DNA from: Cristatella mucedo
Taxonomy: Eukaryota > Bryozoa > Phylactolaemata > Cristatellidae
Length of the DNA stretch: 64,000 bases
NCBI GenBank assembly: GCA_009760855.2
Contig: WPIO01000033.1
Coordinates: 894,001-958,000 of the forward strand
Direction of reading: 5' to 3'
The notes below the pieces were generated by a model. The model worked only from the letters and a program-made list of their open reading frames with translations, did not search any database and was not told where the DNA came from. Each line of letters starts with the position of its first letter. The stretch's first letter is position 1. Of this stretch, positions 1 to 10,999 are shown in pieces. Position numbers and translations under genes: made by a program.

Positions 1-42
1 CTGCAAGCTAACAATGGAAGTCTTGAGGGGTGAGCCACTCAC

Positions 43-243
43 CTCCAGAGCATGTTGGATGACCTCCGAGACACACACGTCGATGGGATCCCGCATGCGA
101 TGGTCCTGACACAGGTTCTCTTTCACAAACGGTTTGAATGTCTTCTCGAACATTGAAGGTGTGCTTAGAATAACACATGCAGGTGTGTCATTGTCTAAAT
201 GTATCTTAAATGCATCAGCTACCACATCATTATACCAGCCGAC
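43..243 (-). CDS. MMACHC: MMACHC-like protein, coding exon 2 (internal; gene continues off the left edge)
   Basis: Read on the minus strand this is a clean 67-codon phase 0/0 exon, with acceptor ...tttttgcag at 244 and donor GTGAGT at 42. The peptide begins VGWYNDVVADAFKIHL and carries VILSTPSMFEKTFKPF and DPIDVCV. These match the human MMACHC stretch VAWYNELLPPAFHL, LVLSTPAMFDRALKPF and DPVDQCV. MMACHC is the cytosolic cobalamin-trafficking enzyme that removes upper-axial cyano or alkyl ligands from vitamin B12 using FMN or glutathione. Loss causes cblC disease in humans. This segment lies in the N-terminal half of the nitroreductase-like fold. The rest of the domain, including most of the cobalamin pocket, lies beyond the window. 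There is no stop or frameshift, so the gene looks functional. Confidence 0.9.
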
Positions 244-1135
244 CTGCAAAAACATGTTATGCAAGCTTGGTAAATTGCGCTAGATGCACCAACATTATCC
301 TTATGGCGATGCACCATGCAGAGTGAAGTTTCAGCCACTGGCCACTAATTAAAATTTCAAAAAAGCACGAGAACTCAATGGTTGCTGCTTACCGTGAAAA
401 CTGATCAGGATCAGTAAAGGGGTATACATGTAGGCCTAAAATGTAACAAGATGTTACCTAAAGGGGGTTAACTCAGCAGAGCTACTACAAATTAGTCTTT
501 ATTTTATAATTTCACAAGGAAACCAAGGTTATAAAAGCAACAGCTTGCAGTTAACCTATTGCAAACAAATAAAAACATTAGAGGGGCTGCTGCATGCTGC
601 TGCTCCTAAGACATCAATGTGCAGCCACTAACTGTTCTTACAAGTGTTGCCAGAGTAAACTGCCAGCAAACTGCCCTCCACAGAGATTGACATCGTTGAG
701 CTTACAATGATTGAAAGCACTGTGGGAAAGTTTTGCATTTCATATGAATATTGCACATCCAGGCTGAAACGGCTATCTGCTTTTACAGGAGTCGTGGACA
801 CTTTCAAGATATTAACAAATTCTCCATTCGAAGCACAGATGGTTGATTGATGGACAGTGCAAAACTATAATGACTTGTATGTTCATCAATAGTGCCAGTC
901 CAATCGTATAGCTGAGTTAGAACATGAGCACTAGCAGATAACTGGAACGCTGTAGGATTGTCTGACCGAGTCAGCATCATACCCGACTCTACATTGCATG
1001 GACGGTATCTAGGCCTTAGTGTGTACATGACCTGATAATAACATCGATCCCTTTCTAGGCACTTAAAACAAAGCATATCAAATTGGTTAGTCATAAGACA
1101 ACAGTTTCAGAACAAACAGGCACTCACAGGTCAGT

Positions 1136-1428
1136 TCACTTGGAAGGAGCAAAGGCTGTGAAGAAACGGTAAGCTTTCTTTTTGAATGTCGTCAAGTCAG
1201 GAGATGACGTGATGTCAGCCGGTAGCAAGTTCCAAGCTTTGAAAGAACAGTAATCGAATGCATAGTCTCCAAGGCATTTAAAATTCGTAAGAAGCACAAC
1301 CAAACAGCCAAAGCCAGGAAAGTGGTTGCTAAAATGGCAGGCCTCGATAAGAAAGTAATTCATGAAAGTACGCAGGAGCAAGAGAATGGATGGACCTAAA
1401 GGTGACTGACAGAATTTTATATTCAATA
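1136..1428 (-). mobile_element. CR1/L2-like LINE 3' fragment (family A)
   Basis: The minus-strand translation ends in the C-terminal ORF2 signature of this family: GDYAFDYCSFKAWNLLPAD and SPDLTTFKKK. Only the last ~95 codons survive, diverged from the better copies at 22.5 and 32.5 kb. It abuts the (AAT)n-type tail of the next copy at 1429. Confidence 0.7.
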
Positions 1429-2262
1429 TAATAATAACAATGACAATAACAATAATGCACTTGATAAAGCGGCCTCAGAAAATTCAATCTCTTTCTATGC
1501 GCTTTATATTTGCTGCAAAGGGAAACGCGATTGAATGGTGAGTAATATCATGCTTGATAAACAACATGAATACATGGTTAGGGGTGACATGCACACGGTC
1601 AGCATGCAAGTGTGGTTAGTGGCAGCATGTACAGAGTCAGCACGCATAAGCACATGCAGGACGAATCACGGGGACCCACTCCACTATACACTGTTCTAAA
1701 TAAGTGTATTTCAGTTCTTTTTAAATGTGGTCAAGTCAGGGGATGTTCCGATGCAAATCGGGAGTGAGTTCCAGGCTTTGAGAGCATGCGAACTAAATGC
1801 ACGGTCTCCAAAGGATCTGAGGTTTGTACGAGGTATTGGTAAACTGTTGGATTCCGAAAAGCGGGTGGTACGATGCTTGGCCTGGTGGGGGAGTAGATCT
1901 GAGAGATAGGCTGGAGCCAAAGAATGAAGTGACCTAAGAGTGAGCGACAAAACCTTGAAGTCGATCCGTTAATTGACTGGTAGCCAGTGCAGGTTGGCGA
2001 GAAGTGATGTGATGTGGCAACTGCAACACTCACGACAGACAAGCCTAGCTGCAGAGTTTTGCACCAGCTGTAATCGCCTGATGGCACATGCCGGTAGGCC
2101 AGCAAGCAGTGAGTTACAGAAGTCAAGACGGGATGTCACAAATGCATTGACCAACTTAGACGTGGTATCCTTATCTAAACAAGCCCGAATTTAAGCAATG
2201 ATATGTAGCTGAAAGTAGGCAGATTTGACTGTGGAGCTGATGTGGTCGTCTAACGAGGGAAT
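1429..2262 (-). mobile_element. CR1/L2-like LINE, 5'-truncated copy (family A)
   Basis: The left edge is the element's 3' end: an AAT-rich tail followed by gcacttgataaagcg and the ctttctatgcgc half of a stem-loop. Rightwards, minus-strand frames encode the ORF2 C-terminus (SRLDFCNSLLAGLPACAIRR, ARLVCRE, HWLPVN), interrupted by frameshifts. The copy stops near 2262, where a second, more diverged copy of the same family begins. Confidence 0.8.
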
Positions 2263-3060
2263 ATGCTGCTTAATGGGTGACAGAGCAAAGTGGAAAGAGA
2301 AGTATTGTAGTGCCACAGTTGCCCGTTTACGACAGACAAGCCCAGCTTCAGAGTTTTGCAAAAACTGTAAACATCTTATTGCACAGGCAGGAAGACCTAC
2401 AAGTAACAAGTTACGGGTAGGCAGGATGTCACGAATGAATAGACCAGCTTGGCTGTGGTGTCCTTATCTAAGCCGGCCCGAACTGTTGCAATGTTGGTAG
2501 CTGAAAGTAGGCAGATGAGATTGCGGAGCTGACTTGTCATCTAATTATGTTATTCTCGAAAGAGAACAACCAGATTCCGTGCAAAGGTCACACAAGATAT
2601 GCTAGCACAGGCAATTTGGAAGGATAGGCTTTCCAATTTCTGGGCAGCACTAGGTTTGCCTATGGCTAGTGAGTTTATTTTATCGTCATTCGATTTGATG
2701 AAAGTTTGCTGCCATCTACGTGTGGATGTCAGCAATCCACGCAGCAAGAGAACTGAGAGAGTTTGAGATGCTGGAAGGCAAGGATGAATCAACGCCCAAG
2801 TACAGCAGGGTCAACTGCATTGCACTGAGATCCTAGATTTTTCTTAGCGATTATATCGGTAACCAGGACAGTAAATTGCAAAAATAAGTGGACCTAAAAC
2901 GGATCCCTGTACCATGCGATACGTCAACGGCTCACTAGATGACCGTCAGCCATTAACATCTACTCACTGAATTCTTCCACTAAGATAGGACCTAAATCAT
3001 TGTAGCACAGTGCTGAGATGCAGGCAACGGCTAGTGGCAAACATTCTGTAGGCTACCTTT
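2263..3060 (-). mobile_element. Older CR1/L2-like LINE fragment joined to the preceding copy
   Basis: It repeats the region coding LLVGLPACAIRCLQFLQNSE and extends into the reverse-transcriptase domain. On the minus strand near 2910-2885 the codons read GMVQGSVLGPLIF, the RT PQGSVLGP motif. Many stops and frameshifts mark it as dead. Confidence 0.65.
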
Positions 3061-3159
3061 AGCATTCGTGTGAACACTGACTACAAGTCTGAACATTAAC
3101 AAAATTAACAAACAATTACTGTATCTACTTAGCAGTCTTCGTTAGTTCTATGATTAAAG

Positions 3160-3860
3160 ACCTTACCAGATATTGTAATAAAATAAATAAAATTCGCATT
3201 GCACAATAAGATGACTAAATCTCTTGGTAAGTACTTTACAAAAGCTGCAAATAAAGCAAGTCAGTTGGCGAGTAGGACCATGCACCGTGCCAGCATTCAA
3301 AAGCATACACAGGACAACTCGCACAGATGGAAAATATGCTCTGAGAAAGAGGTGGATTTTTAGCTTTTTAAATGTCAAGACTGGTGCTGTCGTGATATCA
3401 GTCGGGACAGATTTCAGGTTTTGAGAACATATGAACTTAAAGCACGATCTCTGAAAGAATTTTTACTTGGTGAGACGCACAGCTAAACAAACTTTGAGTC
3501 AGAGGAGCAAATGATAAGGTGCAAAGCCTGACACGGAAGTATTTTGAGTAGGTAGTGCCTAAGCAATAGAACTATGGGACCTAAAAGTGAGCGTCGGCAC
3601 CCTGAAGTCAATACGCTGTTTGATGGGGAGCCGGTGCAGATAGGTGAGCAGTGATGTAATTTGGCAGTTATGACTATCACGAAAAACCAGCCGCCACAAT
3701 TCTCAAAATATTGTGTAGCTGAATGAAGGCTGTCCTGACTGGAGCGGACGTGCAAATGGTGCTCACCTACGAATAGCTTTAAGAACTTCAACTTGGCTGA
3801 TGCCAAGTAGATACTCGCCAAACCATCAATTGTCACAGCCTCCAGCTGCCAAAAGTATAC
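3160..3860 (-). mobile_element. Highly diverged family A LINE fragment in MMACHC intron 1
   Basis: Words shared with family A survive, such as gggacctaaaagtgagcg, gaagtcaatacgctg and gatggggagccggtgcag. Lysine- and leucine-rich minus-strand ORFs are broken. It is clearly older than the other copies. Confidence 0.55.
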
Positions 3861-4155
3861 CTAAGGCTGCCATTTCACAACTGTACGATATAGATAAGAT
3901 GTTTAAAATATATATTACACTAGAAACTTACAGACATGGCAATATATGATAAGGACAGTGTGGTGCCTGCCAGCTAATACTAATTGGTAATGCCCTCTAG
4001 GATCACTGGAGTTCATTGAGCAGAAGCTAATGAGCATTTATGACTTTTTCGTGGCCAATGTCGGTTGCGGCAAATGCCCGGCAACCGATGCCATGGGTGT
4101 TAGTCGAACGAGCACGAGTATCGCATTGCTGTCAGCGCGGCGAATCGCTACATAC

Positions 4156-4242
4156 CTTCAAGGAGTAGACTTCAAAACCACGAGGCTCTATCACGCTCTT
4201 TATTTTTTCCATGGAAGAGTAAAATTGTTCGTCACTGTGCAT
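4156..4242 (-). CDS. MMACHC: MMACHC-like protein, first coding exon
   Basis: A 29-codon minus-strand exon runs from ATG at 4242 to a GTATG donor at 4155. The peptide starts MHSDEQFYSS and ends PRGFEVYSLK, matching the human N-terminus where CPFGFEVYPFQ precedes VAWYNE. Phase 0 splicing to the exon at 243 gives EVYSLK-VGWYND, which aligns without a gap. I chose this ATG because it has G at -3 (ccgccATG) and gives an N-terminus of about the usual family length. The frame stays open upstream to about 4338, so a longer start is possible but not supported by homology. The intervening 3.9 kb intron carries LINE fragments. The promoter should lie just to the right, near 4250-4600. Confidence 0.85.
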
Positions 4243-4559
4243 GGCGGTATCCCAAACTCTAAGAGGACAAGACCTATGAAGTTCAGTTTCCGCCACCCGT
4301 GAATGGTTGTCAAAGGGACTCGCTGTGTGCTCGATCAAACGTAACTCCGTAAAGCTAATATTGTTTTAACTTAAATATATTCATTTAAATTTTCTAGTCA
4401 ATAAAGAACATATATTAATCGGCATTACGGATATACATTGTTGCGTCCATAATTTAGCATTGAGTAGAACCATTCCGGAATCATCGAGGTCTCATGGTAC
4501 ATCCGGGATCCCATAGAGTATATATTTATGTAGATTAAAGTACGCGGTGGAGTTTACAC

Positions 4560-4690
4560 TAGGCTATAAATGCCGCTGAGAGCTCGCATTGGCAGCTGCT
4601 CTGCGGCTGGCGAGTCGCCGCGCCTAAGATCGACCGGCCGTTCTGCTGAGAAAATTTACAGCAGGGTACGTGAAATCTCTTCCACTTCAT
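4560..4690 (+). promoter_or_regulatory. Promoter-like module 1: TATA box, GC-rich leader and splice donor
   Basis: TATAAA at 4565-4570 is followed 25-30 bases later by a GC-rich stretch with CpGs and, about 100 bases downstream, by acagcagG|GTACGT at 4666, a strong donor. This looks like a core promoter with a short 5' UTR exon read to the right. It is head-to-head with MMACHC, so it could also serve that gene. A similar module lies at 14650-14800. No transcript evidence is available here. Confidence 0.35.
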
Positions 4691-7118
4691 TCATTTATAA
4701 GCATAGTTGATTTCCTGGCCGTGAAATGTATTCGCATGTCATATTGCTGTAAATGGGTGTGCGGCTTTCAAGTCCGGACAGAACTGCGCCGCCAACACAG
4801 CACTCAGAGCGGTGCTAGTCTCAGCCGACGAGCGACGGACACCGGCGGAGCCTCGCGATTTGGAATCGCGGCTAACGGCTTGTAGGTGCAGCACCAGAGC
4901 ACGCAGTTGTGCCGACGGGAGCAGAACACGACAGTAACGAAGAGCGCTCGTGCCTCGAGATAACCAGTCCATGTCCGTAGCGTAGAGAAGTCTATTTGAC
5001 ACGGCAGCGGAAGTTTACAGGCGTTCAACAGCGGCCACGACGTACACCATCTCTCGCACGGCTCAGTGGCTTGGAGCACAACTCAGCTCCAATGCCCAAA
5101 GCATTAATGCGGGAGCACAGCTGACAGCCCGTTACACGGCTTCTACTTGTACGCGTCCTTGGTGATAGATCATCGCATAGCCCGTTCCCTCGCTATTAGA
5201 ATTCAGGAATGGTAAATAATACACTCCAGTCAAAATCTGGCTGATTTAGCACACCGCCGTTTCTATATAAAGTTAGTAGGAAAAAGCCGTTGTGGGAATA
5301 CGCCGCGGGGATACGTGGAGATCGGATCCACCGCTGTCTGTGAGGCAGCTTGGGTAACAGCCCCATTGCACTTAAAGTGCAATAATAGCGATGTTTACGA
5401 GTACATTGTTTTACAAGTAAGCCTAATTGAGACCGACATCCCGGCATACTACTTTGCTCGAGCGGAGACATTTACACTGAGTTGGAAGGCATTCAATCGC
5501 ATGCTGCCCCGAATGAGTGCAACGAATTATCGCAAACCACTCTAATTGAGCGAAAATCGACCCGACCTACGGCAGCGCGAAGCTGGAATTGTAAGCCATT
5601 TAGCCATGAACGATCTCGGACGCTGCACAGCACTGCTTTCACGGCGAGCTGTTATATGCAATCAAAATTAGTTATAGCAGCCACTACAATCGCGCGATTC
5701 GTTACAAGCCTTCGGAAATCAACTTCTAAAGTGCAAACCACAAAATGTCAAGCGATTGCGAAAGTTTTTGTCAGAAATCGGGCGGTACAAGGCACTTGAG
5801 TGAGAGCAAGGGCCATTACTGCAATCCACTAAAATCCACCGCAAATTGGTTTCGCGAAGCTTAAGATGTGGATCGCTTGCTGAAGCACCCTCTGTTTAAG
5901 CGCACCCCGTACAAGTAATTCAACGCCATATCTCATGCATGATCTCTGATTATACCAATTGATTGCAATGGCCACGACGGCTTCTTTTAGAACGCGCGAA
6001 CAGCACATTCGCGAGTTTAGTTCGCAGTGATTGGCGGAGGCGTGTATCCACTCGCAGGTAAGCGGCACTAACTTCCATGTGCCACACTATGTGTGCAACT
6101 CAGCCGACGCAGATGTGCCGAGTTTCAAGGGAAGCGAGTTTTAAATTCGTAACGTCGACAGATTGTTGTCTGGATCTCTGGCCGTACGAAGCCCAGCGAA
6201 TGCCCAAAACCAGGCCAGAAGGCAACATGCGTGCCAAACGGTATCAGTCGTACCGGTGTACGCTATTGTAATCCTTAAAAACTAGCCTTCCAGAATATTT
6301 GCCTAGCAGACGGGACAAAACCGGCTACTTGCATCAATCCACAAAATTGAATCATTTAGAGTTAACTTTTCATTTCATTAGAGTTGTGAAGACGCTCTAA
6401 CGCTTTATGTGTCGTTTTGGCAAGCAATTACCTTTTAATTGTAGTTTGTGCGTACGGAAAATTTTTCACGTCTTGAATAACCCTCTTTAGTTCTATGTGA
6501 AAAAACATAAATTCATTAAGATTGGCTTGTGAAAGCTTTTATAAATTATGAGCAATCATTTCTCAGTGCTTTTCGTTTAAACAGAACAACCCGTTTTAGT
6601 ATTTGTAGTTTATGCAAAACAGCCATGTAAGCTGGATTGCCACGGCATCCTAGAGCGATTTAACCAATGCTCAAAATGTCACCAAGTCGCCTCAATCTTT
6701 AACACCTTACCTCTAACGATCTATGTCTATATATAGTATACAGCAAAATATGGCCTAATTGCTTAAATAAAGCCGCATTGGCTGAAACGTGCGAATTGCT
6801 TAGTTTCAATCGTTTATTCACTTACGATACAATCTAGCACAGAAGTATCAGTAACCCCTTATTCGATTAATATTAGACATTCGATTACGAACCTTTAAAT
6901 CGAAGCTCAAAACTTGAATGTACTTACTGAATACAGTTACTTTCACGATGTTTCTTCAGAAACCAATGAATACAACACAAAAATTACGAGAGAATATGTC
7001 TGTTAATTTGAATTTACTAAAAGTGACGGCTTTACATAGGTTTGATAGCTTCTTGAAACGACTAGATTCGGTAGAATGAGTAGTATGGATGAAAAGCCTG
7101 AAAAATATTTGAGATAGG
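4691..7118. other. Intergenic stretch without a recognisable gene
   Basis: Short ORFs on both strands overlap, lack homology I recognise and have no codon structure. Base composition shifts from CpG-containing (4700-5100) to AT-rich (6300-7100). I see no RNA gene or named repeat. Confidence 0.5.
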
Positions 7119-9100
7119 TAATAATAATAATAATAATAATATTGCACTTGATAAAGCGCCCTCAGAGAACTTAATCTCTTTCTAGGCGCTTTACATTTGC
7201 TCCAAAGTGATACGCAATAGAATAGTAAGTAAAATCATGCTTGAAAAACAAACAAAATGAATAACATGGTTAGGGGTTACATGCACTGGGTCAGCATGCA
7301 AATGTGGTTAGTGGCAGCATGAACAGTGTCAGCACGCATAAGCACATCGAGGACGAATCACAAGGACCCACTAAATGCTGTCCTAAATAGGTATGTTTTT
7401 AAGTTTCTTTTAAATGTGGTCAGGTCAGGGGATGTTCTGATGCAGGTCGGGAGGGAGTTCCAGGCTGTGGGAGCATACGAGCTAAATGCACGGTCTCCAA
7501 AGGATTTAAGGTTTGTACGAGGTATTTCTAGACTGTTGGATTCCGAAAAGCGAGTGGTACGATGCTTTGCCTGATGGGGTAGTATCTCTGAAAGCCGGAG
7601 AAAGAGACTGAGGATAGTCTTATATTCTATGTACTGCTGGACGGAAAGCCGATCGGGAATGCAAGTCAAGTGGTGTAATGTGGGGATTTTGTTTGAGATG
7701 TTCACAGCATACAAGTTCACCACCCAACTTCTTGCACCGACTCTAAGCGTTTTATTGCACAGTTAGGAGACGGTGAAAGTAGTAAACCACAAAAGTGTAG
7801 ACAAAATATCAGGAATGAATGGCTGAGGCAACCTTCGCCTGAATGCTCGAAATACTTTTTGCCAATTTAAGGTCTGCTAGCCAGAGGAAGAGGCAGCATT
7901 GAGCCAATGGGAGAGCAGGTCATTTTTACTGCTTTAAAATGAATCTCTAGTTTCCGGGGAAACGCTGCGTAGCTCGTGCAAAATAGGTTGATTGTCGAGA
8001 CTGGAATAAATGTTAGGGCTTACCTATAAGACATAAACATCTATTATGGTACTACGTATGTCAAAAACAAACATTTGATATAAACTTGTTATTGGCAGAT
8101 GAAATCAGACTGAAGCCTGCCAAGGATTTTAGCAGGTTTTCCCGAAGCTTCTTTCTGCCGGAAAAGCCTTGCTGTAGAATTCTGCACCAAACGTGAGCTT
8201 CTTAGTGCACGGCAGGAAAGCCAACAAGTAAAGAGCTGCTTAAGTCGAATAGAAATTTCACGAATATATGGACCAGCTTATCAGTAGTTTCATTATCTTA
8301 GGAAGCCACATTTTGAAATGTTAGGTCAATGAAAGACAACAGACTTCCCTTCATCGCTGATGAAGTCTGCTAGAGAAAAGTCAGCTTCAAATATTGCACC
8401 TTAACTTCGTAGGTAGGCTGCAGGATTTATGCTGGCTGGCTAATTTGGGTGATTAGGCTTTCCAGTTGAGTAACACTTGGCTGGCATATTAAGTTGGCTT
8501 TATTGTTATTCAATTGAGAAAGCTTCCTGGCTATCCGAGTGCAAATAATGGCAATGCACGCTTCGAGGGAGCTGGGAGAGTTTGAGGTGCCGTAAGGTGG
8601 GAGGGATCAAAGTACAAAGAAAAAAGTGGCACCTGCATGAAAATAAAATCCCAGATTGTACTTGGCGATTACGTAGACATGAAGGATGGTATATATTGAG
8701 AAAATAAATAGACCTAATACAGATTCATTGGGCATGCCATGTTCTTAAGTTTAATGGATAAGTACGAGGCCATGTACAGCTACTCTCTGAATTCTGCTTG
8801 TCAAGATAGGACCCTAAACGATTGCAACACCGTGCCTGTGATGCCTAAGTGATTGCCTGTGATGCCCATGCGTGACGGCTGATGCTCAAGAAGAACTGGG
8901 TGGTCAAAGGTATAAAAATATGTACAGCTGCCGAGATATAAGATATCTAGCATAACTTGGAGAAAGGGGCTATCTGAGTCAGCATTCCTGAGATGGTCAT
9001 TATACGCTCGCAGCAGGGCGGACTAAGGAGAGATTTGCTCAAAAACCTTTCTAGAGCTTACCTGTTGGATTGAAAGTTTTGATCTAAGATTTGAAATTTT
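7119..9100 (-). mobile_element. Long, decayed CR1/L2-like LINE copy (family A)
   Basis: It begins at the left with (AAT)n and ttgcacttgataaagcgc, the element's 3' end, then the C-terminal coding block (HRTTRFSESNSLEIPR, LKSFGDRAFSSYAPTAWNSL) on the minus strand. Further right, RT-domain remnants survive near 8710-8735, where minus codons give a SVLGLFIF-like motif. There are multiple stops. The right boundary is not sharp and could reach about 9550. Confidence 0.7.
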
Positions 9101-9984
9101 CTGACTATTCATTACAGTGTCGTTGGTAGGAACGGCGATAGAAAGAATGGGCGGAAGTTGATTACATTCTCCTGGTCTAGTGGTAGTTTTTCAAAATAGT
9201 GACGTGACGATAGCCGTTCCAAAAGATGCTACGAAAAAATCTTGGACTGAGGAAAGAATTACTACAGCCAAATAAGTAGGGCAGTATTCAATATAAATGC
9301 ATCAGAAGGAGAGCGAGTATAGGGTCAAGAGGCACAGTAGTCCTCATAGTCTGGAGGATAAATTTCTTGATTAGGGCAGCAAGGGGGGATGCTTGAAGGT
9401 GCACGTTTACGAAGAGCAAGGAACTTGACAGGCTCCTGGGTGGTAATAACTTGGGAGTTTACCCACTGATCTCGTGCATCTTGCTAATAAGCAAGCTGGA
9501 ATAAATATCCGTTAGATCATCCAAGGATCTCTACGTAGGGTGCTGACCTGAGTAGGATTAAGAAGGTGGCTGATGGTCAGCATCAGCGTTTTTTGAGGGT
9601 GCATAAGTTATTTCTATATGCTCCTACATAATCTAGACTTGGCCCCGAGCTGGAGTGAATTGCCAGACATAGAATAATTCTCGTAGTCCAGTTGATCAAC
9701 AGTCAGTCCTAATCTTTGGTATCGTTATCTCAAGCTTGTGCTTTGTTGTCCTACCTACTTAAACGTCTGTGGTTAAACTTGGGCTCTCTGAATGGGGGTG
9801 TAAATTGTGCTCTTTCAGATGAGTTAACGATTCCTGAATATCGACAACCTCCTTTTTGTATCAATACACGAGTGAGTGGCAGGTTAAACAGAAGAATGAG
9901 CAGAACTTGCAAGTATAATGTTCTATCCGAAAAGCATCAAACATTCTTAAGGATTCTCGATTTGCAGACAACTTTTGATTCAAA

Positions 9985-10460
9985 AATAATAAGAATAATA
10001 ATGATAATAATAATAATGCACTTGATAAAGCGCCCTCAGAAAACTCAACCTCTTTCTAGGCGCTTAACATTTGCTGCAAAGGGAAACGCGATTGAATGGT
10101 GAGTAATATCATGTTTGATCAACAACACGAAAAACATGGTTAGGGGTGACATGCACACGGTCAGCATGCAAATGTGGTTAGTGGCAGCATGCACAGTGTC
10201 AGCACGCATAAGCACATGAAGAACGAATCACAGGGACCCACTAAATGCTGCCCTAAATAAGTGTTTTTAAATTCTTTTTAAATTTGGTCAAGTCGGGGAA
10301 TTTTCTGACGCAAATCGGGAGTGAGTTCCAGACTTTGGGAGCATTCGAACTAAGTGCACGGTCTCCAAAGGATTTGAGGCTTGTACGAAGTATTGGTAAA
10401 CTGTTGGATTCCGAAAAGCGGGTGGTACGATGCTTGGCCTGGTGGGGGAGTAGATCTGAG
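9985..10460 (-). mobile_element. 5'-truncated CR1/L2-like LINE copy (family A)
   Basis: The left end has AATAAT repeats, then gcacttgataaagcgccctc. The coding remnant ends abruptly near 10460, inside the part equivalent to RFSESNSL. It is truncated at the 5' side, as is usual for target-primed insertion. Confidence 0.75.
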
Positions 10461-10809
10461 TGGGACCTTTGATGAGAGTAGGTTAATGCATGTAGGTTAC
10501 TAGAGAAAAGGAATCGGTACAGGAGTGAAATCGGAACGTTGGGTGGGTCATCTGGAATATCAGACGGAATTTTAAAAGTACCCAGTATGAGAACGAAACA
10601 TTTTTGGAGCGCAGAATAAAAATTAGATCGAATTATCTTATATAAAGCAAGTCTCGTTACTCAGGTGTGACAAATGACTGCCTCCACAATCTGCTTGCGG
10701 GTGGGGGAACTCAGTATAAGAGATTGTAACGACTGCTTCGAGGAGACTACAAACAGCTTAAAATTCAGCAAGGAGCGAGAATATACTTTGTCGTGCGAAC
10801 AAACAAATA

Positions 10810-10970
10810 CAGTATTAACTTATTTAACCGTCTCAATTTTAGAACAGCAGAAGAGCCTAACGGCTGATTACATTTGGCAATAGAGGATTGCCCATAGCAG
10901 GATTTTAACCCATGACCTCGGTAGTGAAGAGCGAACACCTTAACTCTCGGACCGTCACGGCCTTGAAGAT
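10810..10970 (-). mobile_element. tRNA-derived SINE, family B
   Basis: The minus-strand copy has a tRNA-like head with a B-box-like region (rc of caggattttaacccatgac), a body ending in ttgccaaatgtaatcagccg, and an AT-rich tail on the left. It resembles the better copy at 30875-31055. Confidence 0.65.
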
Positions 10971-10999
10971 AGGACGAGAAGGAGAAACCTCTAGGGATG

